A stretch of 35,104 bases of DNA, from NCBI GenBank assembly GCA_016191785.1, contig JACPVJ010000195.1, forward strand, positions 1 to 35,104. Reading direction: 5' to 3'. The translations under genes and the position numbers were made by a program. The stretch comes from Myxococcales bacterium. Lineage in GTDB: Bacteria; Myxococcota_A; Polyangia; Polyangiales; Polyangiaceae. Shown piece after piece: positions 7,743 to 18,400 of this stretch; the first letter of the stretch is position 1, and every line of letters starts with the position of its first letter. The notes under the pieces are model-generated. The model was not told where the DNA came from. It did no database searches and saw only the letters and a list, made by a program, of their open reading frames with translations.

Positions 7743-8580
7743 CGCTTCCGAGTGCGGGGGTGGCATGGTGCGCGGCTTCGAGGCCGAACGGATCTTCTTT
7801 CGCGATTTCGCCCAGCGCGCGCCCATCGAGATCCGGGAGCGGCGGCAGCGTGTCGAGCCACTCCCAGCGCGGCCCGCCGCCCTCGCATCCGGCGACCTCT
7901 TCGTCGGCCGAGCAGGCGAACCGGACGTGAAAGTGATCGTCGTGGGGGCTCGAGTCGCCCGGCTCGAGCAGCATGGTCTCGGCGCGCCAGATCACGTCCA
8001 GCGGCTCCCCCCGCGCCCGCGCGTAGTCGACGAGCAGCGCCTCGACGCTGCGGCTGGCGAAGAGCCACTGCACCTGGGCTTCTTTCGAGCGCACCAGCTC
8101 GCGCACCAGGATCCAGTTGCGTTCGACGTCGAGGCGCAAATAGTGATCGTCTTTGACCTGCGACAGGCCGTCCGTCGCGACCTTGACGAAGCCGGGGCTC
8201 GGCACCGACGCGCCCGACGGCGTCGTGAGGTAGAACAAGAGGTCCACGTCCCGACCCGTCCGGTGCGACCGGTGGCCCGGGATCTTCCCGCCGCGCTTCG
8301 CCGAGATGTCGCCCACCAAGAGCGGAGCCCCGCCGGGCGCGGCTTCCGTGACCGCCCGGGCCGCCGCCGAGATGCCGCGCACCAGCCGGGGGTTGCCCCA
8401 GTAGTTGGGGCTCTTCGGCCGCAGGCGCGCGAACCCCGGGCCGCGCACCGGCAGCTCTTCGGCGCCGCGGAGCACGCCCGCGTGCGGGACCCCCACCGAG
8501 CCGTCGACGCTGGGAGCCAGCGGCGTGGGGATGCCGAAGCAGCCCACCGTGAGGAGCGGCAGAAAGAGCGCGGCCTTCAC
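7735..8580 (-). CDS. mepA: Penicillin-insensitive murein endopeptidase family protein (MepA-like)
   Basis: This 281-residue protein has the peptidase M74 (LAS superfamily) zinc site: PGHRSHRTGRDVDLLFY gives His106 and Asp113 with the spacing of E. coli MepA His113/Asp120, and HDDHFHVRFAC gives His218, matching MepA His211. MepA cleaves D-Ala-meso-DAP cross-links in peptidoglycan in the periplasm. The N-terminus has a short hydrophobic segment with Cys14, so it is exported and possibly lipidated, although the lipobox (TVGC) is imperfect. The start is GTG 8580-8578, overlapping the plsB stop as GTGA; a much longer open frame upstream is only an antisense-free readthrough of plsB in another frame. 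It is translationally coupled to plsB and overlaps the methyltransferase downstream. The Zn-ligand match makes the family assignment firm; the exact bond cleaved is inferred. Confidence 0.9.
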   Translation of the reverse strand: MKAALFLPLLTVGCFGIPTPLAPSVDGSVGVPHAGVLRGAEELPVRGPGFARLRPKSPNYWGNPRLVRGISAAARAVTEAAPGGAPLLVGDISAKRGGKIPGHRSHRTGRDVDLLFYLTTPSGASVPSPGFVKVATDGLSQVKDDHYLRLDVERNWILVRELVRSKEAQVQWLFASRSVEALLVDYARARGEPLDVIWRAETMLLEPGDSSPHDDHFHVRFACSADEEVAGCEGGGPRWEWLDTLPPLPDLDGRALGEIAKEDPFGLEAAHHATPALGSDG

Positions 8581-11231
8581 TCGCTGCTCCCCCCGAGGAA
8601 GAGCGCGATCTTGCTCTCGATGGTGGCGACCGCGGCCTCGTCCGCGAAGGTGTCGGTGAGCGCGAGCTTGCTGTCGGTCTTGCTCAAGTAGCCCTGGTCC
8701 ACGAACGCGGCGAGCGCGCCCTCGATCAGTGGCTTGCTGACCGACTCTTTGCGGCTGAGCTCGCCGGCGAAGAACATCCGATTGCCCAGCGCCAGGGTCT
8801 TCTTGGTCAGGTCCTTGTTGCTCTGCGCGCCCTTCAGCAAGAGGCTCAGCCCGCGGGCGGCGACCCGGTACCCCTCGAGGAAATTGGTCACCACCGCGGC
8901 GTACAGCTCGAGCCACTCCCGGCCGCCAGAGCCCTCGGCGCCGGGTCCCGCGATCAGATCGCCGGCGGCGTCGCGGGCGAGGGCGCCGCTCTCTTGCATC
9001 GCCAACAGCGTCTCGTCGAAGATCGCGTCGAAGGGGGCGTCGGCGCGGAAGCGGAACTCGTGCTTGAACAGGCGTGACAGCACCTGCACGCGCTCGCGCA
9101 CCACGGCTTCCGAGACGGGGGGGCCCGGGGCCACCAGGACGGCCACCGCCACCAGCGCTCGCTCGACGAAGAAGTGCACGATGATGTTCTTCGAGGTGTC
9201 GAGCACCAGCCGCCGCTTCTCGACCGGGGTCAAGATCGACTCGTCTTCGACCGCGCGCGAGCGCTTCTCTTTCAGGCCATCGCCCGAGGGCGTGTGGACG
9301 TCGATCAGATCGGCGTCCGCGTACATCTGCGCCGCCTCGCGGATGGCCTCGGCGCGCAGGGTGCCCGAGGGCGTGGCCGCGCTGCTCGAGATGCGAGCCC
9401 CCAGCGACCCGAGCACGTTCGCCAGGCGCGAGGCGCGGTCGACCAGCTCGGTGAAGGGGACCCCGCGCCGGGGATGCGAGAGCAGCGCCAGCGCCGTGAG
9501 CGCGCCGGGCGAGACCGCCGTGACCTGGTTGATCTCGTCCATCACCCGGTTGCCCAGACGGGTGACCAGGGCGCGGCGCTTGGCGGGTGAGCGAATGTCG
9601 CCGAGCTCGGTGCCGAGCTCGCGGGCGACCTCGGCCAGCGACAAGACCTGGCCGAACCGGAGGTTGATGCGGCCGTAGCGGTGGCGCAGCACCTCGGGGG
9701 TGCGCAAGAGATCGCCGGCACCCTCTTTCTTCTTCTCGCCGCCGGCCATCTCGTTCTCGTAGCTGGCCGCTTCGATGATGCGCTCGTACCCGATGCTGAC
9801 CGGCACGAAGTAGGTGGTGCGCTGGGTCACGGCCAGCGCCGCGTCGACGATCATGTTGAGCAGGCCGAACTTGGGAGGCAAGAGCTTGCCGGTGCGGCTG
9901 CGACCGCCCTCGAGGAAGAGCTCGATGGGATAGCCGTCGCGGATCAGTCGCCGGATGTAGGCGTCGACCACCGCAGTGTAGAGCTTGTCGCCCTTGAACG
10001 AGCGGCGGATGAAGAACGCGCCGCTGCGGCGGAACACGGTGCCGAGGGGGAAGAAGTTGAGGTTCTCGCCCGCAGCAATCAGCGGCAGCTGGAGGTTCGA
10101 CTCGTTGAAGACGTAGCTCAGCACCAGGTAGTCGATGTGGCTCTTGTGGCTGGGGAGCAGCACCAGCGACCCCTGCTTGGCGGCCTCGCGGATGCGCTCG
10201 ATCTCGCTCTTGTCGTACTCGATGCCGGCGTAGATGCGGTGGAAGACGCGATCGAAGATGGCTTCGAGCGCCTTGATTGCCGCCATGTCCGGGGTCGCCT
10301 GCAGCTCGCGCAGCATCCCGAGCGCGCGGGCGGTGATCACGTAGCGGTCGGTGGCCTTCTCGCCCGCCAGGTCTTCGATGATGCCGCGCAGGCGCGGGGT
10401 CCGGAGGATCTCCATGCGCACGCGCTCCGGCGGCTTTTCTGCGGGCCAGGTCACGGCGCGCCGCTCGCGCTCGACTCGGGCGAGCATGGCGTAGGTGATG
10501 CGGCGCACCGCTACGTCTTCGGTCACCGGGTTTTCGGCGAGGAACGAGCCGAGGTCGAGGGGGGCGCCGGATTTGAGCGCGACGTGTTTGTAGTTGTAGA
10601 GGAACTGACCGACGGTGCGGATCGCGGTCGGCCACTCGCGGGGCCCGAGCACGAAGTCGAAGGACCCGGTGCCGCGCGTGTCGGGCTCTTTCGACCAGAC
10701 GAAGACCTGGGGAACGAGCAAGATCGGCCGCTCGCGCTCGCGTTGCAGGCGAATCAGGGTACGAATCAGGTCGTCGCCCTCTTTCAGCCCGCGGCCGTGG
10801 CTGCCGCCGGCGGCCACGTCGAGCACCCCCGGCGGGCGCTTGAGGAACAGCGCCGCCGACCCGCCGCGTGCCAGGGCGTCCCGGAGCTCGTCCGAGGGCG
10901 TGACGTGGCGGCGGGGGAAGATGGCGTTGAGCCAGCCCTTGCCCATCGGGTTGAGGATCCAGAGACCGAGGTCGTTGGCGAACCGGACCTGCGGCAAGGC
11001 GAAGCGCTTGGTCAGGTGATCGAGCGCCAGGAAGTCGATGAAGTTGAGGCTGCGCAGCACGTAGACCACGCTGCCGGCGCGAGCCATGCGCCGGACCTCG
11101 TCCACCCAGCTGGGGTCGACCTGGATGCGATCGAAGAACGGACGATACAGCGCGCGGAGCGCGGGATTCGGTTCGTACGGTTGGGTCAGCTCACGCGGCA
11201 TTCGCTGGCACAGCTCGTCCGGGCGAGGCAT
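8577..11231 (-). CDS. plsB: Glycerol-3-phosphate 1-O-acyltransferase
   Basis: With 884 residues from the chosen start this is close to the PlsB family (E. coli 807). PlsB acylates sn-glycerol-3-phosphate at the inner membrane, the first step of phospholipid synthesis. Acyltransferase block I is SHKSHIDYLVL with the HX4D pair at His362/Asp367. Block II is FPLGTVFRRSGAFFIRRSF (394-412), and block III is FLEGGRSRTGKLLPPKFGLL (439-458), the glycerol-phosphate binding region. The N-terminal 300 residues and C-terminal 350 residues are PlsB-like extensions rather than those of short PlsC enzymes. The start is uncertain: ATGs at 11249, 11234, 11231 and 11201 are all in frame and none has a convincing Shine-Dalgarno. 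11231 is a compromise. Its 5' end overlaps the divergent lipoprotein gene. The stop is coupled to the mepA-like gene by a GTGA overlap. Confidence 0.93.
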   Translation of the reverse strand: MPRPDELCQRMPRELTQPYEPNPALRALYRPFFDRIQVDPSWVDEVRRMARAGSVVYVLRSLNFIDFLALDHLTKRFALPQVRFANDLGLWILNPMGKGWLNAIFPRRHVTPSDELRDALARGGSAALFLKRPPGVLDVAAGGSHGRGLKEGDDLIRTLIRLQRERERPILLVPQVFVWSKEPDTRGTGSFDFVLGPREWPTAIRTVGQFLYNYKHVALKSGAPLDLGSFLAENPVTEDVAVRRITYAMLARVERERRAVTWPAEKPPERVRMEILRTPRLRGIIEDLAGEKATDRYVITARALGMLRELQATPDMAAIKALEAIFDRVFHRIYAGIEYDKSEIERIREAAKQGSLVLLPSHKSHIDYLVLSYVFNESNLQLPLIAAGENLNFFPLGTVFRRSGAFFIRRSFKGDKLYTAVVDAYIRRLIRDGYPIELFLEGGRSRTGKLLPPKFGLLNMIVDAALAVTQRTTYFVPVSIGYERIIEAASYENEMAGGEKKKEGAGDLLRTPEVLRHRYGRINLRFGQVLSLAEVARELGTELGDIRSPAKRRALVTRLGNRVMDEINQVTAVSPGALTALALLSHPRRGVPFTELVDRASRLANVLGSLGARISSSAATPSGTLRAEAIREAAQMYADADLIDVHTPSGDGLKEKRSRAVEDESILTPVEKRRLVLDTSKNIIVHFFVERALVAVAVLVAPGPPVSEAVVRERVQVLSRLFKHEFRFRADAPFDAIFDETLLAMQESGALARDAAGDLIAGPGAEGSGGREWLELYAAVVTNFLEGYRVAARGLSLLLKGAQSNKDLTKKTLALGNRMFFAGELSRKESVSKPLIEGALAAFVDQGYLSKTDSKLALTDTFADEAAVATIESKIALFLGGSSE

Positions 11232-11232
11232 C

Positions 11233-12687
11233 ATGCGCCGCCGACCCATGCATTGCAATTCACGCCGCGCCCCCGCTTTCTCGCTGGCCATTTCGGCGGC
11301 GCTCCTGGCGTGTCCGGCGTGCAAGCGGCGCGCGCCCGAGCCGGCGCCCAGCGCCCAACCGAGCGCCGCGCCGGCTCCGGTCGCGGTCGCCCCGCGCTGT
11401 GCCGAGGCCCACTCCGGCAAGAGCTTCACCCTCGGCGAGCGTTCGAGCGACGGGGTCGACGCGGGGGACGACGACGATGACGGGCTGGACCAGCCCGCGC
11501 TGCCCTTCGCCGTCGACCTGGGTCGCGCGCTGCCCTTCGGCGACGGCTTCGCGGTCTCGGCGCTCTCCACGCTGGGGGGCAAGACTCGTGCGGTGGTGGT
11601 GCTGCTCGACGCCCAGGTGGGGGCCGGCAAGGTGGTCGAGCTCGGCAAGCTGCACGGCGATCCCGATCCGCCCGAGCTGGCCGCCTTCGAGTCCGATCTG
11701 GTCGCGCTGGTCCACGACTCCGATGCCGGTGGGGAGCTCTTGAAGCTGGCTCAGGTGCGGCCCGGTCCCGACCAGCCGAGCGTGGTGCTCGGCGCCGAGG
11801 TCGCCGAGAGTCGGGACGAGTCACGGGTGGCGGGCCTCGAGCTCGGACCCGAACGCGGCGTGGCAATCTGGGACGAATGGAGCGTCGCGGACAAGCACGG
11901 CGTGATCGTCACCTCGAGCTTTTCGCGCAAGGACCTGTCCAACGTCACGAAGAAGCGCCTCGTCTCGCTGCCCGGTGAGGACGCCGAGGCGCCGAGCATC
12001 ACCCGTCGGCCCGGCGGCTTCTGGGCCGCCTGGATTTCCCGAGCGGTCAGCCCCAAGGCCAAGGCTCCGGCGGCCAAGGCCGCGCCGGCGAGGGCGCTGC
12101 CGAGCGCGGCGGCCAGCGCCGAGGCTCCGGAGCCTTTGCTGGTCGAGCTGGGCGACCGTTACCTGAGCGCCGTGCCCCTCGACGCGAACGGCGTGGCCGT
12201 CTCGGAGCCCAAGGCGATCACTCCGAAGAACGCCCACGTCTTGGTCTTCGACTTGGCCACCGCTCCCGATGGCTCGCTGCTCTTCTCGTGGCGCAACGAC
12301 GACTCCGCGCCGGGCACCGAAGAGCGCCAGATCCACCTCGGCAGCGTCAAGGCCGACGGCACGGTGGAGCGACACCTCCTCGACGATGGCAGCCCCGGGG
12401 TGGGTGTGCCCGCGATCTTGGTGGACGACGCACCCAGAGAGCCCGGCGCGGTCCAGACCTGGCTCGCGCTCGGCAGCGTGTCCGACGCCACGCGCCTCGG
12501 CGCCCTCGGCCCCGGCGGCAACCTGCTCGACGCCCTGGGCTCGGAGCCGGTGGTGCGGAGCGGCGAGCTGATCGCGATCTCACGCGGTCGCATGCTGCTC
12601 GCTCGTCCGCGGGGGATGGCGATGGAGCTCGGCCTGATCGAGTGCAAGCCCGGTCCGCCGCCGGTGAAGGACGCTGGCGCGCCCTGA
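11233..12687 (+). CDS. Large lipoprotein of unknown function
   Basis: This 484-residue protein has a basic N-terminus, a hydrophobic stretch and the lipobox LLAC with Cys27, so it is probably a lipoprotein. An Ala/Pro linker follows (about 34-53). A run of acidic residues near 77-86 (DAGDDDDDGLD) has the D-x-D-x-D-G-x-x-D spacing of a calcium-binding loop. The rest alternates beta-strand-like hydrophobic segments with Gly and Asp turns, suggesting a beta-propeller-like fold (inference), and an Ala/Lys-rich low-complexity insert lies near 275-300. The start ATG 11233 has GAGG five bases upstream; an alternative ATG is at 11248. The gene diverges from plsB with overlapping 5' ends and ends five bases before the convergent oppF stop. 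The family is not recognised. Confidence 0.85.
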   Translation: MRRRPMHCNSRRAPAFSLAISAALLACPACKRRAPEPAPSAQPSAAPAPVAVAPRCAEAHSGKSFTLGERSSDGVDAGDDDDDGLDQPALPFAVDLGRALPFGDGFAVSALSTLGGKTRAVVVLLDAQVGAGKVVELGKLHGDPDPPELAAFESDLVALVHDSDAGGELLKLAQVRPGPDQPSVVLGAEVAESRDESRVAGLELGPERGVAIWDEWSVADKHGVIVTSSFSRKDLSNVTKKRLVSLPGEDAEAPSITRRPGGFWAAWISRAVSPKAKAPAAKAAPARALPSAAASAEAPEPLLVELGDRYLSAVPLDANGVAVSEPKAITPKNAHVLVFDLATAPDGSLLFSWRNDDSAPGTEERQIHLGSVKADGTVERHLLDDGSPGVGVPAILVDDAPREPGAVQTWLALGSVSDATRLGALGPGGNLLDALGSEPVVRSGELIAISRGRMLLARPRGMAMELGLIECKPGPPPVKDAGAP

Positions 12688-12692
12688 CGCGC

Positions 12693-13783
12693 TCACACGT
12701 ACGGGTTCCAGCAGGCGACCCGGTGGTGGCTGTCTTTCTCGAGCTCGGAGAGCGGCGGGCTCTCGACGTCGCACTTGCCCTTCTCGGCCCGGGTGCAGCG
12801 CGGGTGGAACGCGCAGCCCGCCGGCGGATCGATCGGGCTCGGGACGTCGCCCTCGAGCAAGATGCGAAGGCGCCGGCGCTCGGGATCCGGGACCGGGATC
12901 GCCGAGAGCAACGCGCGCGTGTACGGGTGGTGGCGCCTGTCGTAGAGCGCCGCAGCGGGGGCCACCTCGACGATCTTGCCCAGGTACATCACCGCCACGC
13001 GCCGGCTCACGTACTCGACCACCTTCAGATCGTGCGAGATGAACAGGTACGACAGGTTGTACTCGTCCTGAAGATCGAGCAAAAGGTTGACGATCTGCGC
13101 CTGGATCGAGACGTCGAGCGCGCTGATCGGCTCGTCGCACACGATGAAGTCGGGCTGGACCGCCAGCGCCCGCGCGATGCCGATGCGCTGGCGCTGCCCG
13201 CCGCTGAACTCGTGAGGGTAACGGTGCATCGCCTCGGGGCGCAGGCCCACGCGCCGGAGCAGCGCCTCGACCTTGGCCTCTTCTTCCGAGCGCGAGCTGG
13301 CGAGCTGGTGGATCTTCAGCGCCTCGCCCACGATGGCGCGTACCGTCATGCGCGGGTTCAGCGACGAGTACGGATCCTGGAAGATGATCTGCATCTTGCG
13401 CCGCAGCGGGCGCAGCTGTGCCTGTGACAGCGGCGTGATGTCCTTGCCGTCGAACACGATGCGCCCGAAGGTTGGTTCGACCAGCCGCAGCACCGCCCGG
13501 CCGAGGGTGCTCTTGCCGCAGCCACTCTCGCCGACCAGCCCGAGTGTCTCGCCCGAGCGCACGTAGAAGGTCACGCCGTCCACCGCGCGCACCAGCTTGG
13601 TGCGGCCGAGCAGGCCCTGCTTGACCGGGAAGAACTTCGCCAGGCGCTCGACCTGCAGCAAGGTCTTGCGCTTCTTGGGAGCCGCCGGCTCGGCGCCGTC
13701 GGCCGGGTCGGCCGCGGGGGGCTCCCACTGGGCGGCACTGCCCAGGGCGGGGTCGCCCTTCTCGGCCTGTCGCGCGTCGTCGC

Positions 13784-13787
<4 letters not shown>
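12693..13787 (-). CDS. oppF: Oligopeptide/dipeptide ABC transporter ATPase (OppF/DppF type)
   Basis: This 364-residue nucleotide-binding subunit has Walker A GESGCGKST, Q-loop IFQDPYSSLNPRMTV, signature EFSGGQRQRIGIARAL and Walker B FIVCDEPISALD, followed by the His of the H-loop (FISHDL). The C-terminal oligo/dipeptide extension has the HPYTRALLSAIP and GCAFHPRC motifs typical of OppF/DppF. A charged N-terminal extension of about 45 residues precedes the ABC domain. The GTG start at 13787 is chosen because GGAGGGGGA lies just upstream; it overlaps the oppD stop as GTGA. An ATG at 13811 is possible but lies inside oppD. It would power peptide uptake with OppD, but no permease or binding-protein gene is in the window. 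Substrate (oligopeptide, dipeptide or nickel) cannot be told. Confidence 0.93.
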
Positions 13788-14794
<1,007 letters not shown>

Positions 14795-14825
14795 CGCTCT
14801 CCGGGTTACACCACAGTCGGGTCGG

Positions 14826-15476
14826 CTAGCGCACGTAGATTTCGAGCCGCGGGCTGCGGCCGCCAGCCACGCCGGTGGCGAAGCTGGCGCCGGCGGCGTC
14901 GCCGGGTGAGGCCCGGAGCGCGATGCCGTGGTCGCTGGCCGCGTTCTTCGCCGAGTGCCGGACGAGCGCCGTCACGTCGATGCGGAGCGGGCCTGGCGGG
15001 GCAGAGCGAGCGATGCCGCGGCCGCGCGGCAGGGTCAGCTCGGGTTGCTCGGCCAGACTGAGCGAGCGGGGCTCCCAGCGCGCTCCGACACGCCAGGCGT
15101 CCACGGCCACGTCTTCGTTCGAGCCGAAGGTGGCGGGCATCGGCTCGAGGATCACGAACGCGGCCTCGATGCGGCGCTTGTCGCGCCAGACGTCGGGGAA
15201 ACGCAGATAAAAGGTCGCGGTCGTGCCTGCGCTGCTCCCGAAGGTGACGGAGGCGGGGAGCTCGGTTGGCGCCCGCTCTCGGCCCTCGACCACGGCCAGG
15301 GCCTCGGGCTCGACCACCAGGCGCTGGCTGTCCGCGGGGACCGGATCGCCGCCGGCCACGACGCAACGATTGGCCATGCACTCTTGGCCATCGGGACAGG
15401 TGCCCGCGGACGCGCAGGGCTCCGGGCCGCGGGAGCAGGCCACGGCGAAGATCACCGACAGGAGAAGGCGTCTCAT
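14826..15476 (-). CDS. Lipoprotein with DNRLRE-like beta domain
   Basis: This 216-residue protein has a signal segment MRRLLLSVIFAVAC, where Cys14 is a plausible lipidation site with a weak lipobox. A Cys-rich module follows (CASAGTCPDGQECMANRC, about 21-38), a pattern frequent in myxobacterial surface proteins. The remaining part has the hallmarks of DNRLRE/CBM96-type domains: TFYLRFPDVW, then IEAAFVILEP, then WEPRSLSL, IDVTALVR and a final RSPRLEIYVR. Such domains form a beta sandwich and are associated with carbohydrate or surface binding. The start is moved from an in-frame ATG at 15497 to 15476 so that the signal peptide begins at residue 1. It is 17 bases downstream of the VWA gene and 31 bases upstream of oppD, so it may belong to either unit. 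The domain assignment is by motif resemblance only. Confidence 0.75.
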   Translation of the reverse strand: MRRLLLSVIFAVACSRGPEPCASAGTCPDGQECMANRCVVAGGDPVPADSQRLVVEPEALAVVEGRERAPTELPASVTFGSSAGTTATFYLRFPDVWRDKRRIEAAFVILEPMPATFGSNEDVAVDAWRVGARWEPRSLSLAEQPELTLPRGRGIARSAPPGPLRIDVTALVRHSAKNAASDHGIALRASPGDAAGASFATGVAGGRSPRLEIYVR

Positions 15477-15493
15477 CGAGCCGCGGTAGTCTA

Positions 15494-18400
15494 TCACCCT
15501 CGTCGACCGCGGCGGCGCGCGAGCAAGATCTCGGCGGCGCTCAGCCCGCGGGCAGACGGCGGGGGGGCGTCGGGACGGGCGCCCGGCGCGTGGGCCTGAG
15601 CGGCCGGCGGCGCGGCGACCGGCCGCGGAGGGGGCGACGGGTGACCGAACCTCGGCACGCTCGGCGGAGGAGCGTCGGTCGCGACGCTGGGCCGGTGCAG
15701 CTCGGTGCCGAGCTCGGCCTTGCGCTCGCGGAGCGCGTCCAGGGTGGTCGTTGCGGACCGTGCCGCTGTTGCGCGCAGAGCGGCCTTGGCCTCGCGCCGG
15801 GCCTCGCGCTCACGCAGCCGCGCTCGCACCCGCTCCGGCAGCGCGCTCAGGCGCTCGGGCAGCGCCACCTTGCGCGCCGCGACCCCGAACAAGAGGGTCA
15901 GGGCCGCGAGCAAGAGCAGCGGTGGGACCAAGCTGGTGTAGGCGAAGCGCTTCGCGCTGCGCTCTTTGAAGATCCCGGCCAGGGTGTCGCGGGTCTGCCC
16001 GCCGGTGATCTCGGCGATGCGCATGAGCAAACCCCGATCGGTGCCGGTGGGCCGCAGCTCTTCGCCGGCGCTGAGCACCGCGCCGGTGGTCGCCACCGGG
16101 TCCCCGGCGATCTCGTCGATGGCCGTCGCGATGTAGGCGCCCGGTCGCGAGAGCGGGACCGAGACGGCGTACGCTCCCGCACCCACCGCTTCGAGGGGGA
16201 TCTCGCGCTGGAACCCGTCGGGGCCGCCCACCCGCACCTTTAGTCGGCGGAAGCTCTCGGCGCGACCGTCGTCGCCGACCAGGTTCGCGCGAACGTGCAG
16301 CTCGCCGCCGCTCGCGTCGGCCTCGAGGCGCACGCGGGGGTCGTCGGCTCGCCGGGTCAGGTCCCGGGCCAGCTGCCCGAACATGCGGGCTGCTTCCGGC
16401 GAGGCCGTCCAGGTTCGGCCCCACCGATCTTTGAAGTCACTGGTGAACGCGCCGGCGCGGCCGATGCCGATCGACCACGTCGCCAGGATGGGGTCGCCCT
16501 CGGGGCCCTTCAGGTGAACCTGGGCTCGGCCCTTCGGAATCGTGACCACGTAGCCGGTGAGCGCGGGCAGCCCCCCGATGTCGATGCCCCGGGTCGCGGC
16601 GCCGGGGGCGCCAGGGGCGGGCTTGAAGGTCGTCTCGTTGATCGAGCTCTTGGCCGCCAGCACCGTCTCTTGGGCGAAGATCGCGGGCAGCCGCCCGGCG
16701 TCCTCGACCAGGTAGAACCGGCCGTCACCGAGCCGCGCCATCTTCTCGAGATCGGCCGTGTCGCCGCCGCGGCCGAGCGAGATCACGCTGGTGGTGATGC
16801 CCCGCGCTTTGGCGCCGGCCACCAAAGCGAAGGCGCCGCTGCGCTCTTCGGCGTCGGCCCCGTCGGCGAACAGGAGCAGGTGCTTCAGGTTGACCTTCTC
16901 GCGCCCCAGCGCCGCGTAGGCGTCCTTGAGGGTCAGATCGACGTAGATCCCGCCCCCGCCGGGGCCGACCGCGCGGATGGCCTTGGCGATGGCTGCCTTG
17001 TCGGTCACCGGTCCGAGCGGGACGGTCCAGCTGACCACGGTGTCGACGTGCATCACCCCCAGGCGATCGCCGGCGCCGAGGAGCTCGGCCGAGCGCGCGG
17101 CGGCCTCGTTGGCCAGCTCGAGCTTGGTGTGCGACCCGGCCTTCATCGCCATCGAGCCCGAGTAGTCGATGGCGATCACCTCGGCCAGGCTCGCGCGCCG
17201 CCGCTCTTGCTTCAGATCGAACGAGACCGGGCTGATCTCCTCGATCGGGGTCTTGCCGAAGCCGCCGGGCCCGAGCGACTTGTCGCCGCCCATCAGCAAG
17301 AGGCCTCCGCCCAGGTCGCGCACGTAGCTGGCCATGGCGTCGATTTGCGTCGAGGACAGGTCCGGCGCGGAGATGTCCGACAGCACGAGCACGTCGTAGG
17401 CGGCGAACCCGGCGATGTCCGCCGGCACGCTGCTCGGCCCGACCGTGTCGACCCGGAACGCCGCGCCCTCGAGGGCTCTGACCATGGCGGCCGCGAGCTT
17501 CGGATCTGCCTCCATCACCAGGGCTGCGGCCTGCCCGCGCACCCGGACGAAGGTGGACCCGGAGTTGTCCTCGGGCCGCACGTCGAGCTTGGGATCGAGC
17601 GAGGTGATCTCGACGTCGTAGCGGTGCAGCCCCGGCCCGGGAGCCTGCTCGCGCAGGCGCAGGACGTCCTCGCCCGCGGCGACCTTGGCGCTGCCCTTCC
17701 GCAAGAGCTGGCCGTCGCGGAAGATCCGGAGCTCGACCGGCGTCTCGGCGCTCGCCGAGGTGACGATTCGCATCTCGATGGTCTCGCCCTCGCTGGCCCG
17801 CGGGGGCATGCGCAGCGCGGCCAGGCGGACGTCGGGGACCTTGGCCTGGTCGAGGGGGACGACGTCGACCGGGATCCCCGCAGCGACCGCGGCCGCCGCC
17901 GCCTCGAGAGGATCGCCTCGGGTCGATACGCCGTCGCTGAGCACCACGATCCGGGCGGCAGAGTCGGCGGGCACCTCGGCCAGGGCCCGGCGAATGGCGC
18001 CGGCGATGTCGGTGCCGTCCCGACCGAGCTCGACCTTCTGCGGCGCCGGCAGCCGGGTGCGCGGACGCAGTGGGTCCTCGATCGCGGCCTCCGCCGCGAA
18101 CGCCAGCGTGCCGATCCGGTCGTCGTCCCGCATCCCCAGCTCGGCCAGCTGGAGCTCGCTCCGCACCCGCGCGTCGGCTTCCGGCACCAGGTCGATGCTG
18201 CGGCTCCGATCGATGGCGATCACCACCGCCAGCCGGTCGAGCGGCTTGCCCAGCTCGGCGCCGACGACGGCCAGGCCCGCCGCCAGCGCCGAGGCGCCGA
18301 TCAAGAGCTCGGTCAGCACCCGGCGCGAGGCGCCCTGCCGGGGCGACAGCGCCAGCAGGCGGTGCGCGATGGCTGCGACCACCACCGCCACCGGAAGCGC

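Noticed and set aside
7735..10635. A single 966-codon minus-strand frame that ends with the MepA domain
   Set aside because: Only the last 281 codons resemble a protein family; the rest is plsB read in another frame. The real start is the GTG at 8580.
9681..11480. 599-codon plus-strand frame opposite plsB
   Set aside because: It is antisense to conserved acyltransferase blocks and has no recognisable domain.
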